Program-made: the position numbers and the translations under genes | Source of the DNA: UBA5734 sp964528645 | GTDB taxonomy: Bacteria; Bacillota; Clostridia; Saccharofermentanales; UBA5734 | Direction of reading: 5' to 3' | Length of the DNA stretch: 64,000 bases | Assembly (NCBI GenBank): GCA_964528645.1 | Contig: CAZGSR010000008.1 | Coordinates: 12,357 to 76,356 of the forward strand | Shown here: one piece after another, positions 24,896 to 33,725 of the stretch | Layout of the letters: every line of letters starts with the position of its first letter | Position numbering within the stretch: the stretch's first letter is position 1 | Notes under the pieces: model-generated | Told to the model about the DNA's origin: nothing | The model's input: only the letters and a program-made list of their open reading frames with translations | Database searches by the model: none

Positions 24896-26158
24896 TCACG
24901 CATAAGCGACAACCTGGTTTCGACCTTGCTTTTTGGCCTGGTACAGCGCCTTGTCTGCCCGGTCAAAAGCCTTGTCAAATGTATCTGCTGAGTCCTGATG
25001 TAGCTCCGTGATTCCCAGGCTGGCCGTCACTTGCACCTTTTCTGCAAGATCAGCACCAGTGGGTTTGAAGGCAAATTCAAGCTCCGAAACATGCAAGCGC
25101 AAGGATTCGGCCAGGTCACTCAAATCATCACTCTGGCGGTGAGCCAAGATCAGCAGGAATTCTTCACCGCCCCAGCGCACCGCCATACTGGGCCCTGGAC
25201 TATGATAAGCCAGGATTTCCCCGACACGCTGCAGGACAGTGTCGCCAAAAGCGTGACCATAGGTGTCATTGATTTTTTTAAAATGGTCAAGGTCGACCAG
25301 GATCAGGCCAATGTGGCGGCCTGTTGCTGCTTGCGTGCTGGTAAAAGCGGCGATGCGTGACGTCATCTCGGACCGGTTGACCAAGCCTGTCAGTGGATCA
25401 TGCGCAGACAGGTGTTCCAACCGTTCATTGGCGGCTCTCAACAAGAGGGTACGGGACATAAGCCGCACTTGGTGTTCGTAAACTTGGCGGGAAATGACCA
25501 ATGCCGCCAAAAACAGAATGGTCCCTTCGATGGTGTTGTGGGTCAGGCTTTCGGTCAGGATCCGGCGTTCCCAGAGCACCATCAGATAAGCCGCGTAGGG
25601 TATTGTAAAAGCCAGGAAATTGAATGGTGAACGAAGCAGGAAAAAAACACTGGCCAGGATCATCTTGAGAAAATAGAAACTGACATCTGTGGATGTATAG
25701 CCCTGGATCCTGTCAGAAACGTTCAAAATCAGCATGACAATGATAATCAGCATCGCTGCAACCAAGTCATGGATATGCCCCGTTGCCGGCTTTTTGCTTT
25801 TTAACCAGATGGTTGTCAGGACGGCAATCAGCACCGCAACTGATCCGATCAGGAGGTGCATCCGCAGATAATCCAGGCTAACCGTCCGTGACATGATCTG
25901 GCCGCTTCTGTAATGGGGCAAATCGTGGGCGAAGATCCATATCAGTTCGACAAAAATAAAGAGGAGGGCAAATATCCGGAACCGCTGGTAGTTGGTCTGC
26001 CGGATCTCTTCCCTGATTTTATGGATATCCCGTGCAGAAAGCTGCTTATCATAAGGTTCATTCAACAGAACGAGCGCAAAAAAATTCAGCTGGTTCCAAT
26101 GGGTCAGCCGATGGGAGGATTTCTCTGGTCCAAGGTCAGCGCTCTTCCTTTGCACCAT
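24896..26158 (-). CDS. Diguanylate cyclase with membrane sensor region
   Basis: A 420-residue protein. About six hydrophobic segments (roughly residues 55-225) form a membrane sensor, then a short coiled region leads to a GGDEF domain with HDPLTGLVNRSEM, DLDHFKKINDTYGHAFGD and the active-site loop RWGGEEF. The GGEEF form is compatible with c-di-GMP synthesis. The residues before the loop (SPGPSMAV) do not contain the RxxD inhibitory site, so product feedback is unlikely. It is divergent from the tocopherol-cyclase-like gene. No c-di-GMP receptor is evident nearby. Confidence 0.92.
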   Translation of the reverse strand: MVQRKSADLGPEKSSHRLTHWNQLNFFALVLLNEPYDKQLSARDIHKIREEIRQTNYQRFRIFALLFIFVELIWIFAHDLPHYRSGQIMSRTVSLDYLRMHLLIGSVAVLIAVLTTIWLKSKKPATGHIHDLVAAMLIIIVMLILNVSDRIQGYTSTDVSFYFLKMILASVFFLLRSPFNFLAFTIPYAAYLMVLWERRILTESLTHNTIEGTILFLAALVISRQVYEHQVRLMSRTLLLRAANERLEHLSAHDPLTGLVNRSEMTSRIAAFTSTQAATGRHIGLILVDLDHFKKINDTYGHAFGDTVLQRVGEILAYHSPGPSMAVRWGGEEFLLILAHRQSDDLSDLAESLRLHVSELEFAFKPTGADLAEKVQVTASLGITELHQDSADTFDKAFDRADKALYQAKKQGRNQVVAYA

Positions 26159-26321
26159 GTATCAATCCCTGTGCGATGCAGCCTTTGCGAAGACGTACAA
26201 ATAGATTTGCATGAAACAGAAAGCACACTTATTGTAACGAAATCGACTCTGTAAAACCATATCTTCAGGTAAAATGACCTTGAAAACAGACAATCAAGGT
26301 ACATCTGGCGGGAGGAAAACG

Positions 26322-27266
26322 ATGCGCAATCCAGCCTATCTCCAGTATCGAGGACACAACAAGCGCTATTTTGAAGGCTGGTATTTCAAGTGCATCAGCC
26401 AAGACCGGCAACATGCGATCGCCTTGATCCCTGGCATGGCGATTGATCCTGATGGCCAGCGCCACGCCTTCATCCAGGTGATCAATGCCGAGTCCGGCCA
26501 GACCTGGTATTTTGATTATCCCTTCGAGTCCTTCCTTGCTGCTCGCGACCAACTGCACATCCAGGTCGACAAGAACCGGTTCCACGGGCGAGGTCTGACA
26601 CTGGACATCCAGCATCCCAAGGGCAGGGTTGCCGGCCAGCTTCGATTTTCCCAGATCCGGGAATTTCCAGTCAGCTGGCATACGCCAAGCATCATGGGGC
26701 CGTTCCAGTTTGTCCCAACAATGGAGTGCTACCATGCGGTGATTCATCTGTCCCATCGGATCGACGGCCAGATCGTCATCAATGGCCAGATCTTTGATTT
26801 TGATGGCGGTGCCGGATATCTGGAAAAGGACTATGGCCGGTCTTTCCCCCAGACTTACGTCTGGCTTCAGGCCAGCCATTTTGATAATCGTGATGCGTCT
26901 TTTGTCTTCTCGCGTGCCCGCATTCCCTGGCTGGGGCGGGAATTCCCAGGATTTTTTGCCTATTTCACGGATTTCCAGGGACAGCCCGCCCGATTTGCCA
27001 CTTACAACCGTTCGAAATTATTGGACTGGCAGGTCGATGCCAAAGCCGGAACCTGTTCCGGAGTTCTGCGAGGTCCTGCAGGCCTGCTGAAATTTTCAGC
27101 TCAGATGGTGGGGGGCGGGACCTTGCGAGCACCTGTCGATGGCTCGATGCACCGTGAAATCATCGAAAGCATCCGGGCCACGGTCCTGGTGGAACTGACT
27201 GACCACTCTGGCAAACGCATCTATGCGGACAGGAGTACCGAGGCGGGCATGGAAATCTGCCTGTGA
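26322..27266 (+). CDS. Tocopherol-cyclase-like (lipocalin-fold) protein
   Basis: A 314-residue protein resembling the tocopherol cyclase family: YFEGWYFKCISQD near the start, the GAGYLEKDYGRSFPQTYVWLQASHF core, and strand-rich flanks. Firmicute members are common, yet these organisms make no tocopherol, so the biological role is unknown; a role with isoprenoids or lipids is only an inference. ATG 26322 is chosen because GGGAGGAAAAC precedes it, whereas the upstream ATG at 26274 lacks a ribosome site. No signal peptide is visible. Confidence 0.8.
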   Translation: MRNPAYLQYRGHNKRYFEGWYFKCISQDRQHAIALIPGMAIDPDGQRHAFIQVINAESGQTWYFDYPFESFLAARDQLHIQVDKNRFHGRGLTLDIQHPKGRVAGQLRFSQIREFPVSWHTPSIMGPFQFVPTMECYHAVIHLSHRIDGQIVINGQIFDFDGGAGYLEKDYGRSFPQTYVWLQASHFDNRDASFVFSRARIPWLGREFPGFFAYFTDFQGQPARFATYNRSKLLDWQVDAKAGTCSGVLRGPAGLLKFSAQMVGGGTLRAPVDGSMHREIIESIRATVLVELTDHSGKRIYADRSTEAGMEICL

Positions 27267-27283
27267 AAAGCCAGCACGAGTTA

Positions 27284-27334
27284 TTGACATTTGCTCATTA
27301 CTGCTCCATACTAATTATGGGCATTAGCTCATTA
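27284..27334 (+). promoter_or_regulatory. Promoter with GCTCATTA repeats before the DUF5320-like gene
   Basis: TTGACA (27284-27289), 17-bp spacer, CATACT (27307-27312). The octamer GCTCATTA occurs in the spacer (27293-27300) and again just downstream (27327-27334), 34 bp apart, which suggests a repressor binding on both sides of the -10. Confidence 0.6.
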
Positions 27335-27448
27335 AAATCAAATCACCCGGCTCGCACTGCCTGCCGGGCAAGGCCAACCGCCTAGCGAGATGGCCATGGG
27401 AATGACTTCACAGACCGAACGTCAGTTTCCCCGAAAGGAGTTTTAGAA

Positions 27449-27733
27449 ATGCCAGCAAGAGATGGAAGTGGACCGATGGGCATGGGTGCCCGGACAGGAC
27501 GTGGTTTTGGCCCGTGTGGCGGATCTGCCACACAGCCATTTTACGGATATGGCTACGGCTGCGGCTATGGTCGCGGGCGTGGATTTCGCCGGATGAGAGC
27601 ACCCTATCCGTATGCACCCGCCGATTTTGATCCCAACGCAGGGAAAACCGTGCTGCAAGATCAAGTCAAGCTGTTGGAACAAGAGCTGGAGAACATGAAA
27701 GCCCAGCTCAAGAAGTATGAGGAACAAGCCTGA
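27449..27733 (+). CDS. DUF5320-like Gly/Tyr-rich small protein
   Basis: A 94-residue protein starting MPARDGSGPMGMGARTGRG, followed by a CGG...GYGYGCGYGRGRGFRR glycine/tyrosine segment and a C-terminal coiled coil (LLEQELENMKAQLKKYEEQA). This composition matches the DUF5320 family. Such proteins are often found near iron-molybdenum-cofactor-type or redox genes in anaerobes; their function is unknown. AAGGAG lies upstream of the ATG. The flavin reductase follows 29 bp downstream, probably in the same transcript. Confidence 0.75.
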   Translation: MPARDGSGPMGMGARTGRGFGPCGGSATQPFYGYGYGCGYGRGRGFRRMRAPYPYAPADFDPNAGKTVLQDQVKLLEQELENMKAQLKKYEEQA

Positions 27734-27762
27734 TTGCCCTGCAATCAGCTTTGAGGAACACA

Positions 27763-28254
27763 ATGAGTAAGAAATTGGCCAATTTCAAATCCTGCCTCCA
27801 GCCTGCTCCCAAAGTCCTTGTCTCCTGCCGCAACAACCAGGGCGAAAACAATGCCCTGGCTGTTGCTTATTGCTGCAATTGCAGCTTCGACCCTCCGATG
27901 ATTATGGTGGGTATCGTGCCCTCCCGGTATTCCTACCAGATGATCAAAGAATCCGGTAGCTTTGTTGTCAATTTACCAGGCAAAGACAATGCCGGGCTCT
28001 TCGATTATCTGGGCCACACAAGTAAACGGGATGAAGATAAGCTCACCGTGATCGGGGCAGCCTTGAGTGAAGCGGTGACCATCAACGCGCCGTTGCTCTC
28101 GGACTGTCCGGTCAACATCGAATGTGAGATTGTCGATTCCATCCGGACGGGGTCCCACGAAATGTTTGTCGGCAAGATCCTCCATGTCCATGCCGAGGAA
28201 TCCATCGTAGCCCCAGATGGCAGCATCGATTTCGCAGCCGCCAACTTGCTGTAA
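27763..28254 (+). CDS. Flavin reductase-like (FMN-binding split barrel) protein
   Basis: A 163-residue FMN-binding protein of the flavin-reductase/flavoredoxin family: VLVSCRNNQGENNALAVAYCCNCSFDPPMIMVGIVPSRYSY followed by SGSFVVNLPG and the later CPVNIECEIVDS strand, all in family order. It likely transfers electrons between NAD(P)H or ferredoxin and an acceptor. The ATG at 27763 has GAGGAA upstream; a TTG four codons earlier lies on that site and is rejected. A strong terminator follows. Confidence 0.88.
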   Translation: MSKKLANFKSCLQPAPKVLVSCRNNQGENNALAVAYCCNCSFDPPMIMVGIVPSRYSYQMIKESGSFVVNLPGKDNAGLFDYLGHTSKRDEDKLTVIGAALSEAVTINAPLLSDCPVNIECEIVDSIRTGSHEMFVGKILHVHAEESIVAPDGSIDFAAANLL

Positions 28255-28327
28255 CTGCAGCTAACTCCATCCAAGCATCTGATAATCCTCTTGCAGCCGG
28301 TTGTTCCCCCCCGGAAGCAAGCGTTTT

Positions 28328-28365
28328 GAAAAGAGGGGCCGGCCTGGTTGCCGGCTTTTCTTTTT
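28328..28365 (+). terminator. Terminator after the flavin reductase
   Basis: GCCGGC (28338-28343) pairs with GCCGGC (28350-28355) across a 6-nt loop, with flanking GAAAAG/CTTTTC pairing and a T-rich tail to 28365. Confidence 0.8.
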
Positions 28366-28440
28366 GTTCTTGTCAGACCTCAAGTACCCCAGACGAACCA
28401 GGGAAATGACACTCAGAATCACATATCGTAGCCATGGATA

Positions 28441-28469
28441 CTTACAAATAACCGGCATACGTCTATAAT
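28441..28469 (+). promoter_or_regulatory. Promoter of the ferredoxin-fusion/hcp operon
   Basis: -35 CTTACA (28441-28446), 17-bp spacer, perfect -10 TATAAT (28464-28469), 50 bp before the start codon. I looked for a TTGAC-N4-GTCAA type (Fnr/HcpR) site and saw none. Confidence 0.7.
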
Positions 28470-28519
28470 CCAACTGTTCAATCGACCAGTCGCCCTTGAA
28501 GGTTCCGTGAGGCTCCCTG

Positions 28520-30235
28520 ATGAAAACATTCTCTGTCAACGAAAAGTGCATTGGTTGCATGGCTTGCCAGCGCGTGGCACCTGCAACATTTGAAATCAAG
28601 AACCGTAAAGCAGTCGTCATCCACCAGCCTGTAACAGACGAAGAAAACACCCTGGCTGAGCAAGCACTAGCCGCCTGTCCGACCCAGGCCATTGAAGCAG
28701 CGGCCAACCAGGTCATCCTTTCAACCGACAACGTCCGCGCAACTCTGGAGCGCTACCCATTTCTGAAAACTGATTTACTGGAACTGTCCGGCAAATTCAA
28801 GACCATGCAAAATCCGGTGCTTTGGAACTCCCTGGCCCGGCATGCCACCTTTGAGCACGCAGCCAAGATGACCGGGGTGTCGATTTGTGAAATCCTCCAT
28901 TTCATCAACAAAAAACTGGGGCTCGAACAGGCGCTGATCCAGGCTTTCCCCAACTGTGTCCAATCCACATCCGCCCAGTTGGAACCAGTCGAAGACAAGC
29001 TGACGGTTGCCGAAGCTGCTGCTTTGCAGAAAGAATTGCAGAAATACGGCCAGGAGACGGCAACAAGGGTGTCTGGCCAACTGGCCGAGGGCGAAGAACA
29101 GGTGCTTGACGTCCGCCAGATGACCACAGATCCGTTCGATGAAATCATCAAAGTGGCCTACTCCGTCCCACTCCAGGGCAGTTTCATTCTTGTCCAGCGC
29201 TTCAAACCCGAACCTCTGATCAACATGTTGTCATCGATGGGATTTTCCCACCAGGTCTTGTCCGATGACTTGGGGGAGGCCAGGATTCGCTTCACCAAAA
29301 CCGAGGCCGATGCCGCATCTTCCAGCGAAGGCGACCTGCCTGCCTTGACCATCCAGTCGGCCACACCAGTCGGTTATCCGATCATCATGCGGCTGCTCCA
29401 GTCCAAGCGGCTGCGCGAGAAAATCCGCATCAAGGAACTCAAAGTCTGGGACGAAACCGAGAAGCATCTGGGCTGGATCGTCAACAAACGGGCTGACATC
29501 AGTTTTTCGGCGGTCATCACGGCAACCAAATTCAAAGCCATGGGCGTCCGGATGCCTGCCGTCTTTGTCTGGGACAATTTTGTCCTGCTGACGCGCCAGG
29601 CGAATGCCAGTTCTTTAAAGGACCTCAAGGGTCAGACCATCCACATGCCATTGTTCGAGGATGCCCCTCCGGCCAAGATCACCCGCTACCTGCTCGAATC
29701 CGAAGGCCTTGACATGGCCGACTTCAATTTCGTTTACGGCGAACCTTTCGGCCGGCCAAAGGAAATCATGCTGGCGTTTTTAAAAGGCCAGGCTCAGCAT
29801 GTCCTGCTGCGCGAACCTGAAGCATCTTTTACCATTGCGGTTGCCGAAAAGAACAAAATGGCTTACAGTGAAATCAGCTACAGTCGATTGTTCAACCAGG
29901 CGAACCCCGGTTTTGGCAAATTCCCGAATGCCGGGGTGATTGTCAAAGAGGAACTTTATGAGAAGTATCCGGAGGTCATGGCTGTGTTCACCGAAGAGCT
30001 CCAGGCTGCCATCAGCTGGGTCAAAGAACATCCGCACGAGGCAGCAGCCCTCTCCTATGACATGATGCGCACAGCGCCCGACCCTGTCGAACGATTCATC
30101 AACCGTGTCCATTTTGAATACCAGTCTGGCGAACCCCTCGTTGCCAAGATGCGTGATTTCTACACGATCCTGCACGATCATGGGATCCTTCCAGTCGAGG
30201 TCGACGAGCCCCTGCTCCATCTGTTCCGCAGTTAA
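28520..30235 (+). CDS. Four-part fusion: ferredoxin, DUF1858, DUF2249, NMT1-like binding domain
   Basis: A 571-residue cytosolic protein. Residues 1-65 are a single-cluster ferredoxin with ligands C10, C13, C16 and C53 (CIGCMAC...CP). About 73-134 is a DUF1858 helical domain (PVLWNSLARHATFEHAAKMTGVS). About 195-261 is a DUF2249 domain (VLDVRQMTTDPFDEI...FSHQVLSDD). About 275-571 resembles a periplasmic-type substrate-binding domain of the NMT1/SsuA kind (LLLTRQANASSLKDLKGQTI, YGEPFGRPKEIMLAFLKGQA), yet there is no signal peptide. DUF1858 and DUF2249 proteins occur with nitrosative-stress and hemerythrin-like genes. It begins the operon that continues with hcp after 62 bp, so a role in sensing or delivering electrons for NO or hydroxylamine chemistry is a reasonable inference. 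Confidence 0.8.
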   Translation: MKTFSVNEKCIGCMACQRVAPATFEIKNRKAVVIHQPVTDEENTLAEQALAACPTQAIEAAANQVILSTDNVRATLERYPFLKTDLLELSGKFKTMQNPVLWNSLARHATFEHAAKMTGVSICEILHFINKKLGLEQALIQAFPNCVQSTSAQLEPVEDKLTVAEAAALQKELQKYGQETATRVSGQLAEGEEQVLDVRQMTTDPFDEIIKVAYSVPLQGSFILVQRFKPEPLINMLSSMGFSHQVLSDDLGEARIRFTKTEADAASSSEGDLPALTIQSATPVGYPIIMRLLQSKRLREKIRIKELKVWDETEKHLGWIVNKRADISFSAVITATKFKAMGVRMPAVFVWDNFVLLTRQANASSLKDLKGQTIHMPLFEDAPPAKITRYLLESEGLDMADFNFVYGEPFGRPKEIMLAFLKGQAQHVLLREPEASFTIAVAEKNKMAYSEISYSRLFNQANPGFGKFPNAGVIVKEELYEKYPEVMAVFTEELQAAISWVKEHPHEAAALSYDMMRTAPDPVERFINRVHFEYQSGEPLVAKMRDFYTILHDHGILPVEVDEPLLHLFRS

Positions 30236-30297
30236 TCTCCAGTCAGGAGACTAACCCATAACGTCCAACTGTCCCATCAGAAAGAGAGGTATGTACC

Positions 30298-31926
30298 ATG
30301 AGTATGTTCTGCTACCAATGTCAGGAAGCAGCCAAAAACACCGGATGCACCGTCATGGGTGTCTGTGGCAAGAACGAGACCGTCGCCAATCTGGAAGACC
30401 TTCTGATCTACGCCTGCAAAGGTGTGGCCGAAGTCGTCACCAAAGGCAAAATCGCTACCGAAACCATTCCAGCTGTCAATTACGAAGTGATCAACAGCCT
30501 GTTCATGACCATCACCAATGCCAATTTCGATGATGCTGCGATTGAAAATCAGATCAAGAAGGTCTTGGGGCTGCGCGATGAGCTGGCTGCCAAAGTATCT
30601 GCCAGCTGGGGTGATGCTGCCACTTTCAAAGTTGGCGCCAGAGAAGACATGCTGGCCAAGGCTGCCAAAGTCGGCGTCCTGGCCACGGAGAATGAGGATG
30701 TCCGTTCACTGCGCGAGCTGGTCATCTACGGACTCAAGGGCATGGCTGCCTACACCGAGCATGCTTACAATCTGGGCAAGGAAAACCAAGCCATTTACGC
30801 CTTTATCTATGAGGCGTTGGCGTCCACACTGGATGACAGCCTGACAGCTGACCAGCTGGTCGCCCTGACCTTGAAAACCGGTGAATTTGGCGTCGCTGCC
30901 ATGGCCCTGCTCGATGAAGCCAACACCAGCAAATACGGCAACCCGGAAATCACCGAAGTCAACATCGGTGTCAGAGGCAATCCCGCCATCCTGATCTCCG
31001 GCCATGACCTCAAGGACATGGAGCAGCTACTGGAGCAGACCCAGGGCACAGGCGTCGACGTCTACACCCACAGCGAAATGCTGCCAGCCAACTATTATCC
31101 GGCTTTCAAGAAATACGAAAACTTTGTCGGCAACTATGGCAACGCCTGGTGGAAACAACTCGAAGAGTTCAAGACCTTCAATGGCCCGATCCTCTTCACC
31201 ACCAACTGCATCGTGCCGCCGAAATCCGAAGAAATCCGCCAGCGCATTTTCACCACCGGCGCCGCTGGCTTCCCGGGCTGCACCCACATCGTTGCTGACG
31301 CCAATGGCAAAAAAGACTTCTCCGCCATCATCGAAATGGCCAAGAAGCTGCCGGCCCCGACCGAAATCGAAAACGGCAAGATCGTCGGTGGTTTCGCCCA
31401 CGCCCAGGTCATGGCTTTGGCTGACAAGGTCGTCGATGCTGTCAAATCTGGTGCAATCAAGAAATTCTTCGTCATGGCTGGCTGTGATGGCCGCATGAAA
31501 TCACGCGAATACTACACCGATTTTGCCAACGCCCTGCCCAAGGATACGGTCATCCTGACTGCTGGTTGTGCCAAATACCGCTACAACAAGCTGCCGCTGG
31601 GCGACATCGGTGGCATCCCGCGCGTCCTCGACGCTGGCCAGTGCAACGACTCCTATTCGCTGGCAGTCATCGCCTTGAAACTCAAGGAAGTCTTTGGCCT
31701 CGATGATGTCAATGAGCTGCCGATCGCCTACAACATCGCCTGGTACGAACAGAAAGCCGTCATTGTCTTGCTCGCCCTGCTCTTCCTCGGCGTCAAGAAA
31801 ATCCACCTTGGACCGACCCTGCCGGCCTTCCTCTCACCCAATGTCGCCAAAGTCCTGGTTGAAAACTTCGGCATCGCCGGCATCGGTACCGTCGAAGACG
31901 ACATCGAGCTCTTCATGAACGCCTGA
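30298..31926 (+). CDS. hcp: Hydroxylamine reductase / hybrid cluster protein
   Basis: A 542-residue hybrid cluster protein. The N-terminal cysteine set CYQC-x8-C-x5-C (C5, C8, C17, C23) is the class I pattern that holds a [4Fe-4S] cluster. Hybrid-cluster ligands are visible in TNCIVPP, GFPGCTH, TAGCAKYR and GQCNDSYS. The protein reduces hydroxylamine in vitro and is thought to act on NO or in protein S-nitrosation in the cell. GAGAGG precedes the ATG. No hcr reductase gene is present; the upstream ferredoxin fusion may be the electron partner. A strong terminator follows. Confidence 0.97.
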   Translation: MSMFCYQCQEAAKNTGCTVMGVCGKNETVANLEDLLIYACKGVAEVVTKGKIATETIPAVNYEVINSLFMTITNANFDDAAIENQIKKVLGLRDELAAKVSASWGDAATFKVGAREDMLAKAAKVGVLATENEDVRSLRELVIYGLKGMAAYTEHAYNLGKENQAIYAFIYEALASTLDDSLTADQLVALTLKTGEFGVAAMALLDEANTSKYGNPEITEVNIGVRGNPAILISGHDLKDMEQLLEQTQGTGVDVYTHSEMLPANYYPAFKKYENFVGNYGNAWWKQLEEFKTFNGPILFTTNCIVPPKSEEIRQRIFTTGAAGFPGCTHIVADANGKKDFSAIIEMAKKLPAPTEIENGKIVGGFAHAQVMALADKVVDAVKSGAIKKFFVMAGCDGRMKSREYYTDFANALPKDTVILTAGCAKYRYNKLPLGDIGGIPRVLDAGQCNDSYSLAVIALKLKEVFGLDDVNELPIAYNIAWYEQKAVIVLLALLFLGVKKIHLGPTLPAFLSPNVAKVLVENFGIAGIGTVEDDIELFMNA

Positions 31927-31959
31927 TCGGCTCATTCTGATCATCGATCACACATTCAA

Positions 31960-31992
31960 GGCGGCTCTGCTGGCAAGCAGGGCCGTCTTTTT
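31960..31992 (+). terminator. Terminator after hcp
   Basis: GGCGGCTCTGCT (31960-31971) pairs over all 12 positions (two G-T) with AGCAGGGCCGTC (31976-31987), loop GGCA, then five T. Confidence 0.9.
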
Positions 31993-32139
31993 GCGCGCCC
32001 GGTTTTGTAGTGCTGTTTACGCTCATTTCCAATCTGTGGTATAAAAATGGGAGAACTGCTGGCCGATCTTGACCAGCACTTTCTTTATCCCCGCAAGACT
32101 CAGCCTTTTCCCGGAAAAATTTTCATCGAAGGAGCTAGT

Positions 32140-33708
32140 ATGGAAGGCGGAAGTGTGCAAATCTTGGTCGCGATGCTCGCATACATGGCGGTCGTCATTG
32201 GTATCGGCATCTATTATGCCAAGCGGGCCAGTGAGAGCTCGGACAATTTCATCATTGGAGGGCGCTCAATCGGCCCCTGGGTCACAGCCATGGGGGCAGA
32301 GGCATCTGACATGAGTGGCTGGCTCCTGATGGGTCTGCCCGGCGTCGCTTATTTCTATGGCCTGAGCGATGCCTTCTGGACCGCTCTGGGCCTTCTGATC
32401 GGTACTTATCTCAACTGGCTTTTTGTCGCCAAGCGGATCCGACATTTCTCGGAAATCGCCGGTGACTCGATCACAATCCCGGACTTTTTCTCCAACCGGT
32501 TCCATGAGAAAAAGAAAGTCATCCTGACCATCGCCGCCCTGTTCATCCTGATCTTTTTTACCGTCTATGCTGCCAGCTGCTTTGTGACGGTCGGCAAGCT
32601 GTTCAGCACCCTGTTTGGCCTGAAGTACCAGTACATGATGGTCGCCGGAGCGCTGTTCGTCATTGCCTATACATTCATCGGTGGTTTTCTGGCTGAAAGT
32701 GCCTCCGATTTCATGCAGGGCATCGTCATGATCATCGCCCTGACCATGGCGCTGGTTGTGGGTGTTTTCCAGGCCGGTGGCATCGACACGATCGTCGAGA
32801 ACGCCCGCCAGATCCCCGGCTTCCTCGACTTTTTCGGCATGGCCAGCCCGACGCTCGGCGCAGACGGCAAACAGCTGGTCGAGGCCGGCAAACCGGTCTT
32901 TGGAGCACCTGCCCCCTACGGCTGGCTGGTGATCGTCTCCACCATGTCCTGGGGCCTGGGCTATTTCGGCATGCCACAAGTTCTCCTGAAATTCATGGGC
33001 ATCCGCAACCCGCGCGAATTGAAATTGTCCCGCCGCATTGCCACCATCTGGGTCATCATCTCCATGGGTGCGGCCCTTCTCATCGGTCTGGTTGGACGTG
33101 TTCTTTTCCCTGCCAACCTGCTTACCCACGGCGAAGCTGAGAACATTTTCATCCTGACATCGACCACCTACTTCATTCCGCTCTTTGCCGGTCTCGTCAT
33201 GGCTGGTATTCTCGCGGCTACAATCAGCTCCTCGGACTCCTACCTGCTGATCTCCGCCACAGCCTTTTCGAAAAACATCTACCAGGGTATCCTGAAAAAG
33301 GAAGCCTCCGATCGCGCGATTCTTGTTGCTACCCGGGCGACGCTGGTTGTGATTTCCATCCTCGCCATGATCATTGCCCTCGATGAGAACAGCGTCATCT
33401 TCAAAGTCGTTTCTTTCGCCTGGGCAGGCTTTGGTGCGACCTTCGGACCGTTGATGCTCTTCTCCCTGTTCTGGAAGCGGACCACCCGGGCTGGCGCGAT
33501 CGCCGGCATGCTGGCTGGCGGCGGCATGGTCTTTGTCTGGAAATTGCTGGTCCGCCCTCTCGGTGGCGCTTTCAACATCTATGAACTGCTCCCCGCTTTT
33601 GTTGCATCCACCCTGGCCATCGTCATTGTATCGCTGCTGACCAAGCTGCCGGAACAGTCGGTGCTGGACCAGTTTGAACACGCCCGCCGCATCCACGACG
33701 AAGATTGA
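32140..33708 (+). CDS. putP: Sodium/proline symporter
   Basis: A 522-residue sodium:solute symporter (SSS family) with about 13 hydrophobic helices. SDNFIIGGRSIGPWVTAMGAEASDMSGWLLMGLPG is the classic PutP N-terminal region, and AATISSSDSYLL holds the sodium-site serines. Length matches PutP. ATG 32140 is chosen because AAGGAG precedes it and homology begins there; the longer frame from 32047 adds 31 unrelated residues. It heads an operon with an anion permease and a cytidylate-kinase-like gene. Confidence 0.93.
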   Translation: MEGGSVQILVAMLAYMAVVIGIGIYYAKRASESSDNFIIGGRSIGPWVTAMGAEASDMSGWLLMGLPGVAYFYGLSDAFWTALGLLIGTYLNWLFVAKRIRHFSEIAGDSITIPDFFSNRFHEKKKVILTIAALFILIFFTVYAASCFVTVGKLFSTLFGLKYQYMMVAGALFVIAYTFIGGFLAESASDFMQGIVMIIALTMALVVGVFQAGGIDTIVENARQIPGFLDFFGMASPTLGADGKQLVEAGKPVFGAPAPYGWLVIVSTMSWGLGYFGMPQVLLKFMGIRNPRELKLSRRIATIWVIISMGAALLIGLVGRVLFPANLLTHGEAENIFILTSTTYFIPLFAGLVMAGILAATISSSDSYLLISATAFSKNIYQGILKKEASDRAILVATRATLVVISILAMIIALDENSVIFKVVSFAWAGFGATFGPLMLFSLFWKRTTRAGAIAGMLAGGGMVFVWKLLVRPLGGAFNIYELLPAFVASTLAIVIVSLLTKLPEQSVLDQFEHARRIHDED

Positions 33709-33725
33709 TCCCTGGTGGTAATGAC

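Noticed and set aside
32266..33696. Long minus-strand open frame (about 476 codons) opposite putP
   Set aside because: It is antisense to a clear symporter. Its Asp/Gly/Glu/Arg-rich composition is that of the mirror image of C-rich codons, with no domain or ribosome site.
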